Positions 18,710 to 27,531 are shown, counted from the first letter of the stretch. The stretch is 64,000 nt of DNA from Gemmata sp. (GCA_025055115.1 JANWYJ010000021.1:62001-126000); one strand, 5' to 3'. Notes: generated by a model from the letters alone, not told the origin. A program made the numbers and translations.

Positions 18710-18740
18710 TGCAAATAGCAAATGAATGCAAATAGCAAAA
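18710..18740. repeat. 17-bp tandem repeat in the DUF1559 leader
   Basis: TGCAAATAGCAAA occurs at 18711-18723 and 18728-18740 (period 17), 70-100 bp before the start codon. Confidence 0.7.
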
Positions 18741-18809
18741 GAATCTCACAGTCGGGTGGATTTTCTCATTTTTCTCTCCTCAATCAATCTCTTCAGGAGG
18801 TTCGGTTCC

Positions 18810-19931
18810 ATGTGTTGTTCTCTCCCTCATCGGCTCCGCGGGTTTACGCTCATTGAGCTACTCGTGGTGATCGCTATTATTGCGATTTTGATTGGTTTAC
18901 TGCTACCGGCCATCCAGAAAGTCCGCGAAGCGGCCCAACGCAGTGAGTGCGCCAACAACCTGAAACAGCTCGGGATTGCCATGCACTCCTACCACGATCA
19001 GTACCAAAAGTTCCCCCTGGGCATGCCCGATGACGATGGCCGCAGTTGGTCATGGCGGGTGTATTTGTTGCCGTATATCGAGCAAGCTCAGGCCCTGACA
19101 GCGTTGCAAGCCGACACGGCCCGCTTCTGGCTGCCCCCCAACCAAGGCGAAGGCCCCAACGGCATCAATATCGACTGGGTCCCACAATCGGAAATGCACA
19201 TCGGCAACGTGACACCAGGTGGCGGTCCACTGCAAGGCCAAACTGTGGCCGTGTCGGGTATTGACGCAGGCGGTGGCATTGCCCGGCAAGTGCTGAAAGT
19301 GTGGATTTGCCCGGCCTGCGAATTGCCCAAGTGGACCGACCAAGGTTATGCCAAAGCCAGCTATGTCGGGAACGCCGGTAATACCACAAGCTGGCCGCAA
19401 GCGTTGCGATTGGTCAGCAACAGCAGCACCGCCGCGGCGTGGCGGACCTGTGGCCAAGTGAAAGGCAATCATCAAAACGGTATTCTGCTCTACTCCAACG
19501 ATAATAACACCAACTGGGTGGTCAAGATGTCGGACATCAAGGACGGTACGAGCAATACCGTGATGATTGGGGAAGTCGGTATTTCCGAAAACGTTTCGCC
19601 ACAAATCATCAACCACGGAGCATTTCCCGTGTGGGTTGGTGGCAATGCCCGCGGGGGCTGCAACGGCTGGCAGACTGCCGGTAACGCCCTGCGTCTGATC
19701 GATGCCGATCTTCCGCTCAACGCGTGGACCCGGGGCATTCAACTCCCCGAACAAGCCGCGGGGATGGGCACTCTCGGCCAATCCAACGCCACCTTCGGCA
19801 GCAGCCACACCAACGGAGCGAACTTCCTCTTCGGCGATGGCTCTGTACGCTTCATTACCGACGCCATCGCTCCGGCCGCCTACCACGCGATCGGCTCGCG
19901 GAACGGCCGCGAAGTGGCGAACATCCCCTAA
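18810..19931 (+). CDS. DUF1559 protein with prepilin-type N-terminus
   Basis: The 373-residue protein has a prepilin signal: a short basic leader, then [24 protein letters not shown] with cleavage expected after Gly11, and Glu at +5 of the mature protein. The following [32 protein letters not shown] and the C-terminal [19 protein letters not shown] motif are hallmarks of the DUF1559 / H-X9-DG family. That family is greatly expanded in Planctomycetota. The proteins are pseudopilin-like and presumably assembled by a type IV pilus or type II secretion-like system; the role is not established. AGGAGG lies 9 nt before the ATG at 18810. A terminator follows at 19987. Confidence 0.93.
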   Translation: MCCSLPHRLRGFTLIELLVVIAIIAILIGLLLPAIQKVREAAQRSECANNLKQLGIAMHSYHDQYQKFPLGMPDDDGRSWSWRVYLLPYIEQAQALTALQADTARFWLPPNQGEGPNGINIDWVPQSEMHIGNVTPGGGPLQGQTVAVSGIDAGGGIARQVLKVWICPACELPKWTDQGYAKASYVGNAGNTTSWPQALRLVSNSSTAAAWRTCGQVKGNHQNGILLYSNDNNTNWVVKMSDIKDGTSNTVMIGEVGISENVSPQIINHGAFPVWVGGNARGGCNGWQTAGNALRLIDADLPLNAWTRGIQLPEQAAGMGTLGQSNATFGSSHTNGANFLFGDGSVRFITDAIAPAAYHAIGSRNGREVANIP

Positions 19932-19947
19932 GGCGAACATCCCCTAA
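19916..19947. repeat. 16-bp tandem duplication including the stop codon
   Basis: GGCGAACATCCCCTAA is present twice without spacer (19916-19931 and 19932-19947). The first copy ends exactly with the TAA stop of the DUF1559 gene. The unit is not a multiple of three. Confidence 0.95.
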
Positions 19948-19986
19948 GAAGCCGTCAGGCGTCGAGACACCGGCTGAACGAAAAAT

Positions 19987-20027
19987 GGCCACCCCGGCTG
20001 TCCAGCAACTGGGGTGGCCTTTTGTTT
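19987..20027 (+). terminator. Rho-independent terminator after the DUF1559 gene
   Basis: Stem GGCCACCCC (19987-19995) pairs with GGGGTGGCC (20011-20019) over a 15-nt loop, followed by TTTTGTTT. It lies 56 bp beyond the stop codon. Confidence 0.9.
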
Positions 20028-20030
20028 ACT

Positions 20031-20119
20031 ATATTGATCCGCTTACGGACGATATTGATCCGCTTACGGACGATATTGATCCGCTTACGGACGTTCTGAC
20101 ATTGATCCGCTTACGGACG
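20031..20119. repeat. 21-bp repeat, four copies, last one spanning a stop codon
   Basis: Three perfect head-to-tail units (20031-20051, 20052-20072, 20073-20093) contain ATTGATCCGCTTACGGACG. A fourth 19-bp copy lies at 20101-20119 after a 7-bp spacer. The fourth copy holds the TAA stop (20113-20111) and last two codons of the minus-strand gene; every copy repeats that TAA, read CGTCCGTAA. Confidence 0.95.
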
Positions 20120-21346
20120 TTTCTGGAGCCGCTGCAGAGCCGCTTTCGCATCCGCGGCGATATCGAATCCGTATTCTCCGGCGGCGATTTTCTCCAGAAG
20201 AGCCTTGGCTTCGGCGGTTGCGGCCCGTTCCAGGATGCGCACCGCCCGGACCTTCTTGCCCGCTTCGCTGACGGCACTGCCGTTCACCTTCAGCTTCCGC
20301 AAAATCAGCTGCGCCCGGTAGTGGACTTCGTCGTTGGGAGCGTTCGTGACGAGGCTTTGGACCGCGTCCACGGCGGCATCACCTAACCGGATCAGGGCGT
20401 CCGTAGCGCGATCGCGGACGTTGAAATCATCGGCATCCAGGTCTTGAATGAGCTGCTGAATGGTTTTCAGCAGCTCCGTGTTCACGTCACTGCGGGTCAG
20501 CTGTTCGCGAATGAATTCGACATGGGATGTCGCGGAGGCCAGAAATTGGCGTTGGGCGGCGGCGGCTTGAACGCGATTGGCCCCCATCAATTGAGCCCAG
20601 AGTTGCTCGCGTTCTGGGCCGGTGGGAATTTTTTCCAATCGGATCCGTCCCAAGGCGGCATCGGTCGCTTTATCGAGGTCGTCTCGACTTCGACCCAAAA
20701 GAACGTGATCGAACAGGGCAAACTGGCCATCCAGAGGTGAGAGGGCCATCCCTGTCAGCACAAATGCTCCATAATCGGCGAACAGATCGCGCGTGACCAA
20801 TTCCCAATCGCCAGGCAGTTGGGCCGCGACGGACTTCGACGGTTCCCAGTTAAACACATTCCGGCCGGCGTGGTAGCGCATGGCCCAGGTTTTGTGGAGA
20901 TCGTGGAATTGGATCATGATGCCCGTCCCGCCGTTTTTCTTCCAGGCGAAGCGGAGGTAGCGGAATTCCCCGGCCCGGGCCGGTTTCTCGACAATCGAGA
21001 ATTTCCATCCTGGAATGGTCGAGCGGTACCGTTGCATGGGAACGACCTTGGCCGCTTCGACGCCCGCGAACACGTCCCGATCTTCGCGGACGGCTTGGCC
21101 CACCTCGTGCGAGAAATCGTTGTGAAGCACGGGCAAGAATTGATCGAGCGATTCGTCGGCCAGTTCGACCACAGCCCCATCGGCCGGGGGTGGTTGGTAG
21201 TTGCGGTCGCCATCCGCCGGTAGCGCCGGCGGCCGCTGCGCCAACGGGGCGACCGGACCGGCAACCCCGGGTTCATTGGCTCCCCCCGTCTGCCACACCA
21301 GCAGCGGTAGAAGACCACTACAAATGACAATCAACCCCCGTGACAT
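20111..21346 (-). CDS. Secreted protein with C-terminal HEAT-like repeats
   Basis: The 411-residue protein has a signal peptide (MSRGLIVICSGLLPLLVWQTGGA). The beta-rich middle (~70-230) has motifs such as GWKFSIVEKPARAGEFRYLRFAWKKNGGTGIMIQF and NVFNWEPSKSVAAQLPGDWELVTRDLFADYGAF, a jelly-roll-like layout. A helical C terminus (~300-410) has HEAT-type repeats (DLDADDFNVRDRATDALIRLGDAAVDAVQSLV). Similar architectures occur in planctomycete secreted proteins fused to propellers or cytochromes, where the beta part may bind carbohydrate. Function is not known. It is convergent with DUF1559, and its 3' end is embedded in a four-copy repeat. Confidence 0.75.
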   Translation of the reverse strand: MSRGLIVICSGLLPLLVWQTGGANEPGVAGPVAPLAQRPPALPADGDRNYQPPPADGAVVELADESLDQFLPVLHNDFSHEVGQAVREDRDVFAGVEAAKVVPMQRYRSTIPGWKFSIVEKPARAGEFRYLRFAWKKNGGTGIMIQFHDLHKTWAMRYHAGRNVFNWEPSKSVAAQLPGDWELVTRDLFADYGAFVLTGMALSPLDGQFALFDHVLLGRSRDDLDKATDAALGRIRLEKIPTGPEREQLWAQLMGANRVQAAAAQRQFLASATSHVEFIREQLTRSDVNTELLKTIQQLIQDLDADDFNVRDRATDALIRLGDAAVDAVQSLVTNAPNDEVHYRAQLILRKLKVNGSAVSEAGKKVRAVRILERAATAEAKALLEKIAAGEYGFDIAADAKAALQRLQKRP

Positions 21347-21435
21347 TGAATGAACTCCTCCGAGATCGTCGAAGACGACGGTTCCGTAATAGCTGGTACC
21401 TGACCACGGCCGGTCTGGAGCGTCTGGTCGAATCG

Positions 21436-23004
21436 CTACAGCGTAGGCCCAATCGACCAGGGAGCGAACTCTTCTTCGCCAACGCCGTGAAGTTCGCTTT
21501 TGGTGCGCTCGCCACTGGCGACGGCAAGGATTTTCTCAAAAATTTCCTGACCGACGACCTCCACCGGGACCCCTTCGAGAATGCGGCCCGCGTTGATGTC
21601 CATATCCTCGAGCATGTGGTGATAGAGTGGGGTGTTGGTGGCGACTTTGATGCAAGGGGCGGGTTTGCAGCCAAAAACGCTGCCACGGCCGGTGGTGAAA
21701 ACGCAGACATTGGCGCCGCCGGCGACGATGCCGGTCATGCTCACTGGATCGTAACCGGGCGTATCCATGACCACAAACCCTTTCGCAGTCACTGGTTCCG
21801 CGTAGCGGTAGACCGCGCGTAACGCGGTGGTCCCGGCCTTGGCGATGGCTCCGAGGGATTTTTCGTAAATGGTGGTCAAACCGCCTTCCTTGTTGCCGGG
21901 GCTGGGGTTGTTGTTGATTTCGGCACCAAAAAGGCTCGTGTACCACTCCCACCATTTGATCCGCTCGACGAGTTTTTCGCCAACTTCTTTCGAGATGGCC
22001 CGGCGGGTGAGAACGTGTTCGGCCCCGTAGATTTCCGGGGTTTCTCCAAGAATGGTCGTTCCGCCCTGCTGAACGATCAGATCGCTAGCGACGCCCAGAG
22101 CCGGATTCGCTGTCACGCCGCTATTGCCGTCGGAACCGCCGCAGTTGGTTCCGAGAATCAGGTGTTTAGCCGGCAGTTGCACCCGGCGCACGTCGTTGAT
22201 ACGCGGTAATAGCTCGGCGATGGCTTTCACCCCGGCTTCGACCGTTTTGCCAATACCGCCACATTCTTGGATCGACAGGGCCAAGGGCGGGGCTTTTGTG
22301 CCATCGAGCTGAATGAGATTCAACCGTTCGTTCTCAATCAGATGCGCAGCTTGAACGATTTCACAGCCCAACCCGACCAATAAGTACGCCGCGACGTTGG
22401 GATGGCGAGCAAAACCGGCCAGTGTCCGGTCGAGCTGTTGGTGGTCGGGGCCATCGTATTGCATGCCACAGCCTTGGCGGTGGACGATGGCCACCACGCC
22501 ATCGACGTTGGGATAGTCTTTCAATAATCCCAAGGCGCGGACCCGCTCGGCGATGTATTTACTGGTGCTGGCGGAACAGTTCACCGTGCTGATGACGGCC
22601 AGATAGTTCCGGGTGCCATAGCGGAGATGGTCGGGCTTGTGTGGGCCGCGGTCGTAGCCCCGAAAACTGCGGTACTCCGCGGGCGGGGGCAGCGGAGCAG
22701 GCACGGCGCTGGCAAAGGCGTAATCCCGTTCAAAGGCCCCGACTTTCACATTGTGAACATGAACGTGCTCCCCGGCTTGGATCGGCCGACTGGCAAAGCC
22801 AATGATCTGCCCATACTTGCGAATTGCGTCGCCCTCGGCGATGGGTACCAGTGCGAATTTGTGACCCATCCGGATGGCGGCCGGCAGGCTGATTGTCGCA
22901 CCGTCAAAGAGCACGCGCGTGCCGGCGGGAATGGCTTGGCGAGCTACCGCGACGTTATCCTCCGGCCGTAGATGGACCGCGTATGCGTTCAAAGGAACCG
23001 CCAT
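21436..23004 (-). CDS. UxaA-family sugar-acid dehydratase (altronate dehydratase-like)
   Basis: The 522-residue protein has the full family layout: an N-terminal SAF-type domain (~13-90; RQAIPAGTRVLF and GHKFALVPIAEGDAIRKYGQIIG) followed by the UxaA core. The core has GYDRGPHKPDHLRYGTRNYLAV, VHRQGCGMQYDG, ILGTNCGGSDGNSGVTANPALG and FTTGRGSVFGCKPAPCIKVATN, whose Cys/His residues are the metal ligands of altronate and galactarate dehydratases. The enzyme removes water from an aldonic or aldaric acid to give a 2-keto-3-deoxy acid. Altronate is the usual substrate at this length, but galactarate or galactonate cannot be excluded. No uronate operon partners are adjacent. Confidence 0.88.
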   Translation of the reverse strand: MAVPLNAYAVHLRPEDNVAVARQAIPAGTRVLFDGATISLPAAIRMGHKFALVPIAEGDAIRKYGQIIGFASRPIQAGEHVHVHNVKVGAFERDYAFASAVPAPLPPPAEYRSFRGYDRGPHKPDHLRYGTRNYLAVISTVNCSASTSKYIAERVRALGLLKDYPNVDGVVAIVHRQGCGMQYDGPDHQQLDRTLAGFARHPNVAAYLLVGLGCEIVQAAHLIENERLNLIQLDGTKAPPLALSIQECGGIGKTVEAGVKAIAELLPRINDVRRVQLPAKHLILGTNCGGSDGNSGVTANPALGVASDLIVQQGGTTILGETPEIYGAEHVLTRRAISKEVGEKLVERIKWWEWYTSLFGAEINNNPSPGNKEGGLTTIYEKSLGAIAKAGTTALRAVYRYAEPVTAKGFVVMDTPGYDPVSMTGIVAGGANVCVFTTGRGSVFGCKPAPCIKVATNTPLYHHMLEDMDINAGRILEGVPVEVVGQEIFEKILAVASGERTKSELHGVGEEEFAPWSIGPTL

Positions 23005-23442
23005 GATCCGACTCCGCTCGGAATGCTGTGCTGTGCGGGTTGTAGTCCACTTGGAGTCAACTTAGCGGCTTTTCTGGCTGGGGGTAAGCTCAACCCCCGG
23101 CGAGAGTGCGTGGGTACCGGATATGTCCATTGACGAAGTAGGTATTCCGGAAGGGGGTAAGCTCAACCCCCGGCGAGAGTGCGTGGGTACAGTTGGTGGG
23201 AGCGTTGTCATTCCCGCCGGAGGGAAGATGCGGGTTGTAGCGTTCGCCCGGTGCCACCGCGGCACAGAAGACGCTTCCGTGGTTCGCGGGTTGTTGCGAG
23301 ATGATCGTTAGCCAGTAAAATTGCAGCACGTTTGCACACACGGTGTCCGTTTTCCCAGCGTCTTACTATGCTGACGGCCAACAGTGGGGTTGCCGTCATG
23401 GTGGAAGTTGTTATTGGTCGTGGGTTGCGGAAAGGTCGGGCC
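23005..23442. other. Divergent intergenic region with a duplicated hairpin element
   Basis: 438 bp between the dehydratase gene and a small membrane-protein gene. No gene is supported. The main content is the 38-bp repeat pair listed separately. Confidence 0.6.
23080..23190. repeat. Perfect 38-bp direct repeat with 35-bp spacer, hairpin-forming
   Basis: Identical copies at 23080-23117 and 23153-23190 (period 73). Each begins with GGGGGTAAGCTCAACCCCC, a 6-bp stem with 7-nt loop, and ends GCGTGGGTAC. The first copy starts 76 bp upstream of the dehydratase start, so it could be an operator pair or structured leader. Confidence 0.95.
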
Positions 23443-23628
23443 ATGCAGAAATACCTCTGCTACGGGGCCTTGGGCGTCGGTGCCCTGATGGCACTTGTCT
23501 TTTTGCTCGATCTTGTCGCAGGTTTTCCCTTTGGTGGTGGTGAATTTGTGACCGGCGATATTTTTGGTTTCCTTGCTTCCTTGATCGTCATCTACCTAGC
23601 TTTCGATGCCTCTCGCGACCTAAAATAA
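23443..23628 (+). CDS. Small two-TM membrane protein, unknown function
   Basis: The 61-residue protein has two hydrophobic segments, about 5-23 (LCYGALGVGALMALVFLLDL) and 38-55 (IFGFLASLIVIYLAFDA), joined by a Gly/Phe-rich turn. The ATG at 23443 has GAAAGG 7 nt upstream; longer in-frame starts add a non-membrane segment without a good ribosome site. I recognise no domain. It precedes the AMP nucleosidase gene by 126 bp on the same strand. Confidence 0.6.
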   Translation: MQKYLCYGALGVGALMALVFLLDLVAGFPFGGGEFVTGDIFGFLASLIVIYLAFDASRDLK

Positions 23629-23754
23629 CTCACCCGACCCCGTGTCTTGGGGTCCATGGCGAGTCGGTAATGACCATTCTCGGTCGTGGTGTTCAGCCTC
23701 TCTTGCCACAATCGCCCCGCTTCGTCAGAATCACCGCACATCGGAGTGGGTGTG

Positions 23755-24537
23755 ATGAAGACGAAAGCGGAAATCGTGATGGATTGGCTGCCGCGGTATA
23801 CCGGGCGGCCCCTCGATCAATTCGGCCAATATATTCTCCTCACCAACTTTACGCATTATGTCGAATTGTTCGCGGAAAAGTACGGGGTGGAAATTCTGGG
23901 CCGCGATCGACCCATGACCTCCGCCACTGCCAACAACATCACCATCCTCAACTTCGGGATGGGCAGCGCGATGGCCGCCACCGTGATGGATTTGCTCTCC
24001 GCCATTGATCCCAAAGGGGTGCTGTTTCTCGGGAAATGTGGCGGGTTGAAACAAACCAAAGTCGGTGATTTCATCCTGCCAATTGCCGCCATTCGTGGGG
24101 AAGGCACCAGTAACGACTATTTGGCCCCCGAAGTGCCGGCGTTGCCATCCTACCGGCTGCAAGCCGCCGTTTCCGCGGCGATCATCAAACACGACCTCGA
24201 TTACTGGACCGGGACTGTGTACACCACCAACCGCCGGGTGTGGGAACACGATGAAGGCTTCAAACGCTACCTCCGCGATATCCGAGCCGTCGCCATCGAT
24301 ATGGAAACGGCCACCATTTACGTGGTGGGTTTTGTCAACCGCATCCCGAAAGGCGCTTTGCTGTTGGTTTCGGATAATCCCATGACCCCTGAGGGGGTCA
24401 AAACGGCCCAGAGCGATCGGGTCGTTACGGAGCAGTTTGTCCGCCAGCATCTGGAAGTGGGCATCAGTGCCCTGGAGGAACTTCGCGACTTCGGCAGCTC
24501 GATCCGCCACTTACGCTTCGAAGAACGTCCGGGCTGA
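23755..24537 (+). CDS. AMP nucleosidase (short PNP/UDP phosphorylase-family form)
   Basis: The 260-residue protein belongs to the nucleoside phosphorylase superfamily. The N-terminal WLPRYTGRPLDQFGQYILLTNFTHYV and DRPMTSATANNITILNFGMGSAMAATVMDLL match the short AMP nucleosidases of chlamydiae and planctomycetes. FLGKCGGL is the base-binding region, and AIDMETATIYVVGF with LLVSDNP carry the ribose-binding Met-Glu and catalytic Asp. The reaction is AMP + H2O to adenine + ribose 5-phosphate. It lacks the regulatory N-terminal domain of E. coli Amn. The ATG at 23755 has GGAG 8 nt upstream. No purine-salvage neighbour is present. Confidence 0.88.
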   Translation: MKTKAEIVMDWLPRYTGRPLDQFGQYILLTNFTHYVELFAEKYGVEILGRDRPMTSATANNITILNFGMGSAMAATVMDLLSAIDPKGVLFLGKCGGLKQTKVGDFILPIAAIRGEGTSNDYLAPEVPALPSYRLQAAVSAAIIKHDLDYWTGTVYTTNRRVWEHDEGFKRYLRDIRAVAIDMETATIYVVGFVNRIPKGALLLVSDNPMTPEGVKTAQSDRVVTEQFVRQHLEVGISALEELRDFGSSIRHLRFEERPG

Positions 24538-24553
24538 AGAAGGGCCGGTCCGC

Positions 24554-24593
24554 CGCCGAGGCGGCTACAAAACCACCGAGGCGGCTACAAAAC
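24554..24593. repeat. 20-bp tandem duplication spanning a stop codon
   Basis: Units 24554-24573 and 24574-24593 differ at one base and share CCGAGGCGGCTACAAAAC. The gene-proximal copy contains the TAG stop (24587-24585) of the minus-strand gene. Confidence 0.93.
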
Positions 24594-25226
24594 ATAGTGA
24601 TGAACCGCCCACACCGACCACAAGGTCAGGCCAAAGAGAAGACGCAAACCCATCTGCAACGTCACCCACACAATCGACCGCTGCAGGCTCGATTGATATT
24701 CGGTCAAGCTTTTGCGGACTTCCTCATCAATCAGACGCTGCGGGTTGATGTACCCCAAGGTGACCACCCGCACCAACGGTCCTTTCCAACCCAGCCAACT
24801 TTCCGCCTGGTCGAGATACTTCACCGTCTGATCGTGGTCAAATTGACCGATCCGAATGATGAAGTAAAGGTCCACCGCCAGCATGGGAATCATCGGTACA
24901 AGGATGAGACCGATCCACCACCACTCCTCCACTAACTGCGGTATCGTGAGTATCGCTTGGGGGAAAATGATCCGGGAGGCGAGCAACTGCGCGATAGCAA
25001 TCGCCAAGGCCAGCACGACGGGGCGGAAAAAGGATCGGTTGAGAATGAGACTGCGATGTTCGTTCAATCGGGCCAGCAGTTTGGGCCAGCGCCACCGCAC
25101 CGCCAACAAGATACGCACAGCATCCACATAAACCGCCCACCGCCGCACAATGCTGATGACAAACATCAACATCACATAGAAATCAAAGACCCGGATCAGG
25201 TTGATTGGTGGTGAATCCGCTGACAT
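24585..25226 (-). CDS. Integral membrane protein, unknown function
   Basis: The 213-residue protein has hydrophobic segments near 12-30 (VFDFYVMLMFVISIVRRW), 68-85 (VVLALAIAIAQLLASRI), 96-123 (WWWIGLILVPMIPMLAVDLYFII) and 190-210 (LRLLFGLTLWSVWAVHHY), with a cytoplasmic-type charged loop between. The start at 25226 is the Met closest to the first membrane segment; its ribosome site is weak. No family is recognised. It converges with AMP nucleosidase, stops 48 bp apart. Confidence 0.65.
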   Translation of the reverse strand: MSADSPPINLIRVFDFYVMLMFVISIVRRWAVYVDAVRILLAVRWRWPKLLARLNEHRSLILNRSFFRPVVLALAIAIAQLLASRIIFPQAILTIPQLVEEWWWIGLILVPMIPMLAVDLYFIIRIGQFDHDQTVKYLDQAESWLGWKGPLVRVVTLGYINPQRLIDEEVRKSLTEYQSSLQRSIVWVTLQMGLRLLFGLTLWSVWAVHHYVL

Positions 25227-25476
25227 GGCTTGGCTCGAGTCCTGCGGATGGCGGGTGCCCCACCCCACGGGGTACACCCTCACGCCGGATTATTCGACCA
25301 TGCCAAGCGACTTTTGCCAATGACAGTTGCGCTGAGTCACAAGTGGGATTGTCCTATCAGCCCCAATCCTCACTGACAGCGGAATGATGAGGTGGTACGT
25401 TTCTGGTGAAAAGCGGGGATCACGCTCCTTTTTCACGTCAACTGCCGCGCAAGGTGGATGTTTCGCCATCGGGGGG

Positions 25477-25510
25477 GAATTGGGTCTGATCAAGAATTGG
25501 GTCTGATCAA
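25477..25510. repeat. Perfect 17-bp tandem duplication spanning a stop codon
   Basis: GAATTGGGTCTGATCAA at 25477-25493 and 25494-25510. The second copy holds the TGA stop (25509-25507) of the minus-strand gene. Confidence 0.95.
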
Positions 25511-25980
25511 TCATGACTCCCTTCGCTATGACGGGTTGGGGTGAGGGTGATACGGGCAATCGGGGCACCCGGCCGATCATTGGCGTATTCGACCGTCAGG
25601 CAGTAGTCGCCTGGTTGGAACGGATGGAGTAGATCCACGGGCATTAAGTGGGGGATCGGACGGTGAAGCGTCACCAGGTACGCCGCATCCGCGATGGGGG
25701 TGCTGGCGGAAATCGCCGCGTTGGTCACAGGAGCCGGAGGCAGTTGCGCCAGCTGGCGTTGCGCGATTATCCGCGGCATACCAACGTGGAGGCTCATGAG
25801 CAGTTGGTCGGGAGGCAGTCGCGGAGGCCATACGGCCAACTCACGGTGGGGGGAGAGGTCTGCAGTTTCACTACTATCGGGCGTTTGATACGCATCGTAG
25901 ACGATCCAGCCACCAAAGGCGATCATGGCGGCGATCAGAACCCCGAGGGGCGAACACAACATGTCTCGGGCCGTCGTCAT
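25507..25980 (-). CDS. Single-pass membrane protein, unknown function
   Basis: The 157-residue protein has one N-terminal transmembrane segment (about 8-28, CSPLGVLIAAMIAFGGWIVYDAY) and a Pro-rich extracytoplasmic region that reads like a beta-structured domain (PVDLLHPFQPGDYCLTVEYAN). GGAG lies 7 nt before the ATG at 25980. The C-terminal part might be an Ig-like fold, but I see no identifiable family. It follows a long divergent intergenic region containing a perfect palindrome. Confidence 0.6.
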   Translation of the reverse strand: MTTARDMLCSPLGVLIAAMIAFGGWIVYDAYQTPDSSETADLSPHRELAVWPPRLPPDQLLMSLHVGMPRIIAQRQLAQLPPAPVTNAAISASTPIADAAYLVTLHRPIPHLMPVDLLHPFQPGDYCLTVEYANDRPGAPIARITLTPTRHSEGSHD

Positions 25981-26292
25981 GATTCCACTCCAGAAGACAA
26001 TTGCCGGCAATAAGGCTCCACAACGACACACACGTGTGTGTCGATACCACGAAAGTTTTGAGGTTGGGGGTTACTGGGGTGCTTGTACCAACTTAACGGT
26101 CGGGGTGACCCTTGCGTTGGTTCCGCCGAACTCTGACCATTAGAATCTGGGGGCGACAACCTCTTCTCTTCAGACGTACGTGGGTTCAATCTCTAACCAC
26201 TCATTCGTCTATACCACGTCTTTCTTAACGTGTTTCACAAGAATCTGCAAAGTCCGTAGCCATCATTTCTTCACCGCCCCAGATGTAATTCC
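25981..26292. other. Divergent intergenic region with a perfect palindrome
   Basis: 312 bp with no supported gene. It holds a 20-bp palindrome and a possible TTGGTT (26117-26122) - 18 bp - TAGAAT (26141-26146) promoter directed at the glycosyltransferase gene. Confidence 0.5.
26024..26043. promoter_or_regulatory. Perfect 20-bp palindrome, possible operator
   Basis: CGACACACACGTGTGTGTCG is exactly self-complementary and contains CACGTG. It lies 44 bp upstream of the minus-strand start at 25980 and 250 bp upstream of the plus-strand gene. Dimeric regulator binding is plausible but unproven. Confidence 0.5.
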
Positions 26293-27531
26293 ATGCTAAA
26301 GTTTTACATGCGTGTTCGTAGTCTTTTTCTGGGTGTCGTGGGGGTCTGTACCGCGACGGTGTTGGTCGGTCAAGTCCGACAATTCCTGGCCGATCCCCAC
26401 ATCTGGCCACCGGATGATTTTGTGGAATATTGGGCGGCGGCGCGTCTGACCCTCAACGGACACAATCCCTACGAGGAATCGCTTCTAGTTCCTCTTCAAC
26501 AATTCGCTGGGCGCAACACCAACGAAGCCATCATGATGTGGAACCCACCCTGGTCGTTAACGGTGGTGCTTCCCCTGGGATGGTTCCCGCCCCGGACAGC
26601 GCAACTCCTGTGGCTATTTGGACATGTGCTCATTATGGGCTTCTGCGCCGATCGTCTGTGGCAGCTTGCCGGTGGGCCACTATCTTTTCGATGGGTCGGC
26701 TGGATCAGTGGATTCTTTTTTCTCCCAACGATTTTTGCTCTGGCCAGTGGGCAGATCAGCCCGCTACTGGTGTTCGGAGTCGTTTTGTTTTTCATCTGTT
26801 GGCGCAAAGCATCGACCGATCGCCGTTGGGAATATGCCGCGGGGGCTGCGACCATCTTGGTCGCGATCAAACCACATTTGGCGTATCTGCTGTGGGTGGG
26901 CTTGGCTATCGAAGCTGTGCTCGACAGACGTTGGCGCGTGATCGTCGGGGGGGCCACGATGGGGATGGTTTGTGCCGCCATACCCTTGGTAACTAATCCG
27001 AGCGTCTGGCATCAGTATGCGGAAGCGATGACCCATCGCCCCCCCGCACAGTGGCTGTCCCCCACCTGGGGGACCGTTCTGCGGTTGATCGGGGGAGCTG
27101 AATACTTCCGCTTGCAGTTCGTTCCGGTGATCGTCGGGTTGCTGGTGTTTGCGTGGTATCGCTATCGCTTGCGCCAGTGTTGGCATTGGTTGGACCAACT
27201 TCCCTTTGTGCTCTTGCTGTCGTTTGTGACAGCTCCGTATGGGGCCTGGCCGTTCGACATGGTTTTACTGCTACCTGTGGTGATGGTGTTGATCGTCCGT
27301 TCTATAGCAACCTGGGCCTCTTCGTCGTCGCGGTGGATACTGGCCGGGCTACTGGCGATCAACGGTGGGTGTCTGGTCTTGAATTTGTGCCAGGTGGGTT
27401 CGTTTTGGTTTTTGTGGGTATCACCGGCGATCTTGATTCTGTATGTTCTTCACCGGCACTTTGAACAGGACCGGGGGAAGACCAGGCCGGTGGCGGCCCC
27501 CTCGATCACACCGGCGGTGGTGCTGCCATGA
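26293..27531 (+). CDS. Glycosyltransferase family 87-like (DUF2029) membrane protein
   Basis: The 412-residue protein has about nine to ten transmembrane segments. The first extracytoplasmic loop, DDFVEYWAAARLTLNGHNPYE, is the acidic catalytic-loop signature of GT87/DUF2029 polyprenyl-phosphate-dependent mannosyltransferases, followed by WNPPWSLTVVLPLGW. Later AIKPHLAYLLW is also typical. It probably transfers a sugar from a lipid carrier on the outer face of the membrane. Either the ATG at 26293 or the one at 26308 could start. It overlaps the next gene by 4 bp (ATGA), so the two are translationally coupled. Confidence 0.85.
   Translation: MLKFYMRVRSLFLGVVGVCTATVLVGQVRQFLADPHIWPPDDFVEYWAAARLTLNGHNPYEESLLVPLQQFAGRNTNEAIMMWNPPWSLTVVLPLGWFPPRTAQLLWLFGHVLIMGFCADRLWQLAGGPLSFRWVGWISGFFFLPTIFALASGQISPLLVFGVVLFFICWRKASTDRRWEYAAGAATILVAIKPHLAYLLWVGLAIEAVLDRRWRVIVGGATMGMVCAAIPLVTNPSVWHQYAEAMTHRPPAQWLSPTWGTVLRLIGGAEYFRLQFVPVIVGLLVFAWYRYRLRQCWHWLDQLPFVLLLSFVTAPYGAWPFDMVLLLPVVMVLIVRSIATWASSSSRWILAGLLAINGGCLVLNLCQVGSFWFLWVSPAILILYVLHRHFEQDRGKTRPVAAPSITPAVVLP

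Noticed and set aside
23080-23190. Possible one-spacer CRISPR array
   Set aside because: Repeat and spacer sizes fit, but only two repeats exist, other loci with the same geometry have unrelated repeats, and no cas genes are in the window.
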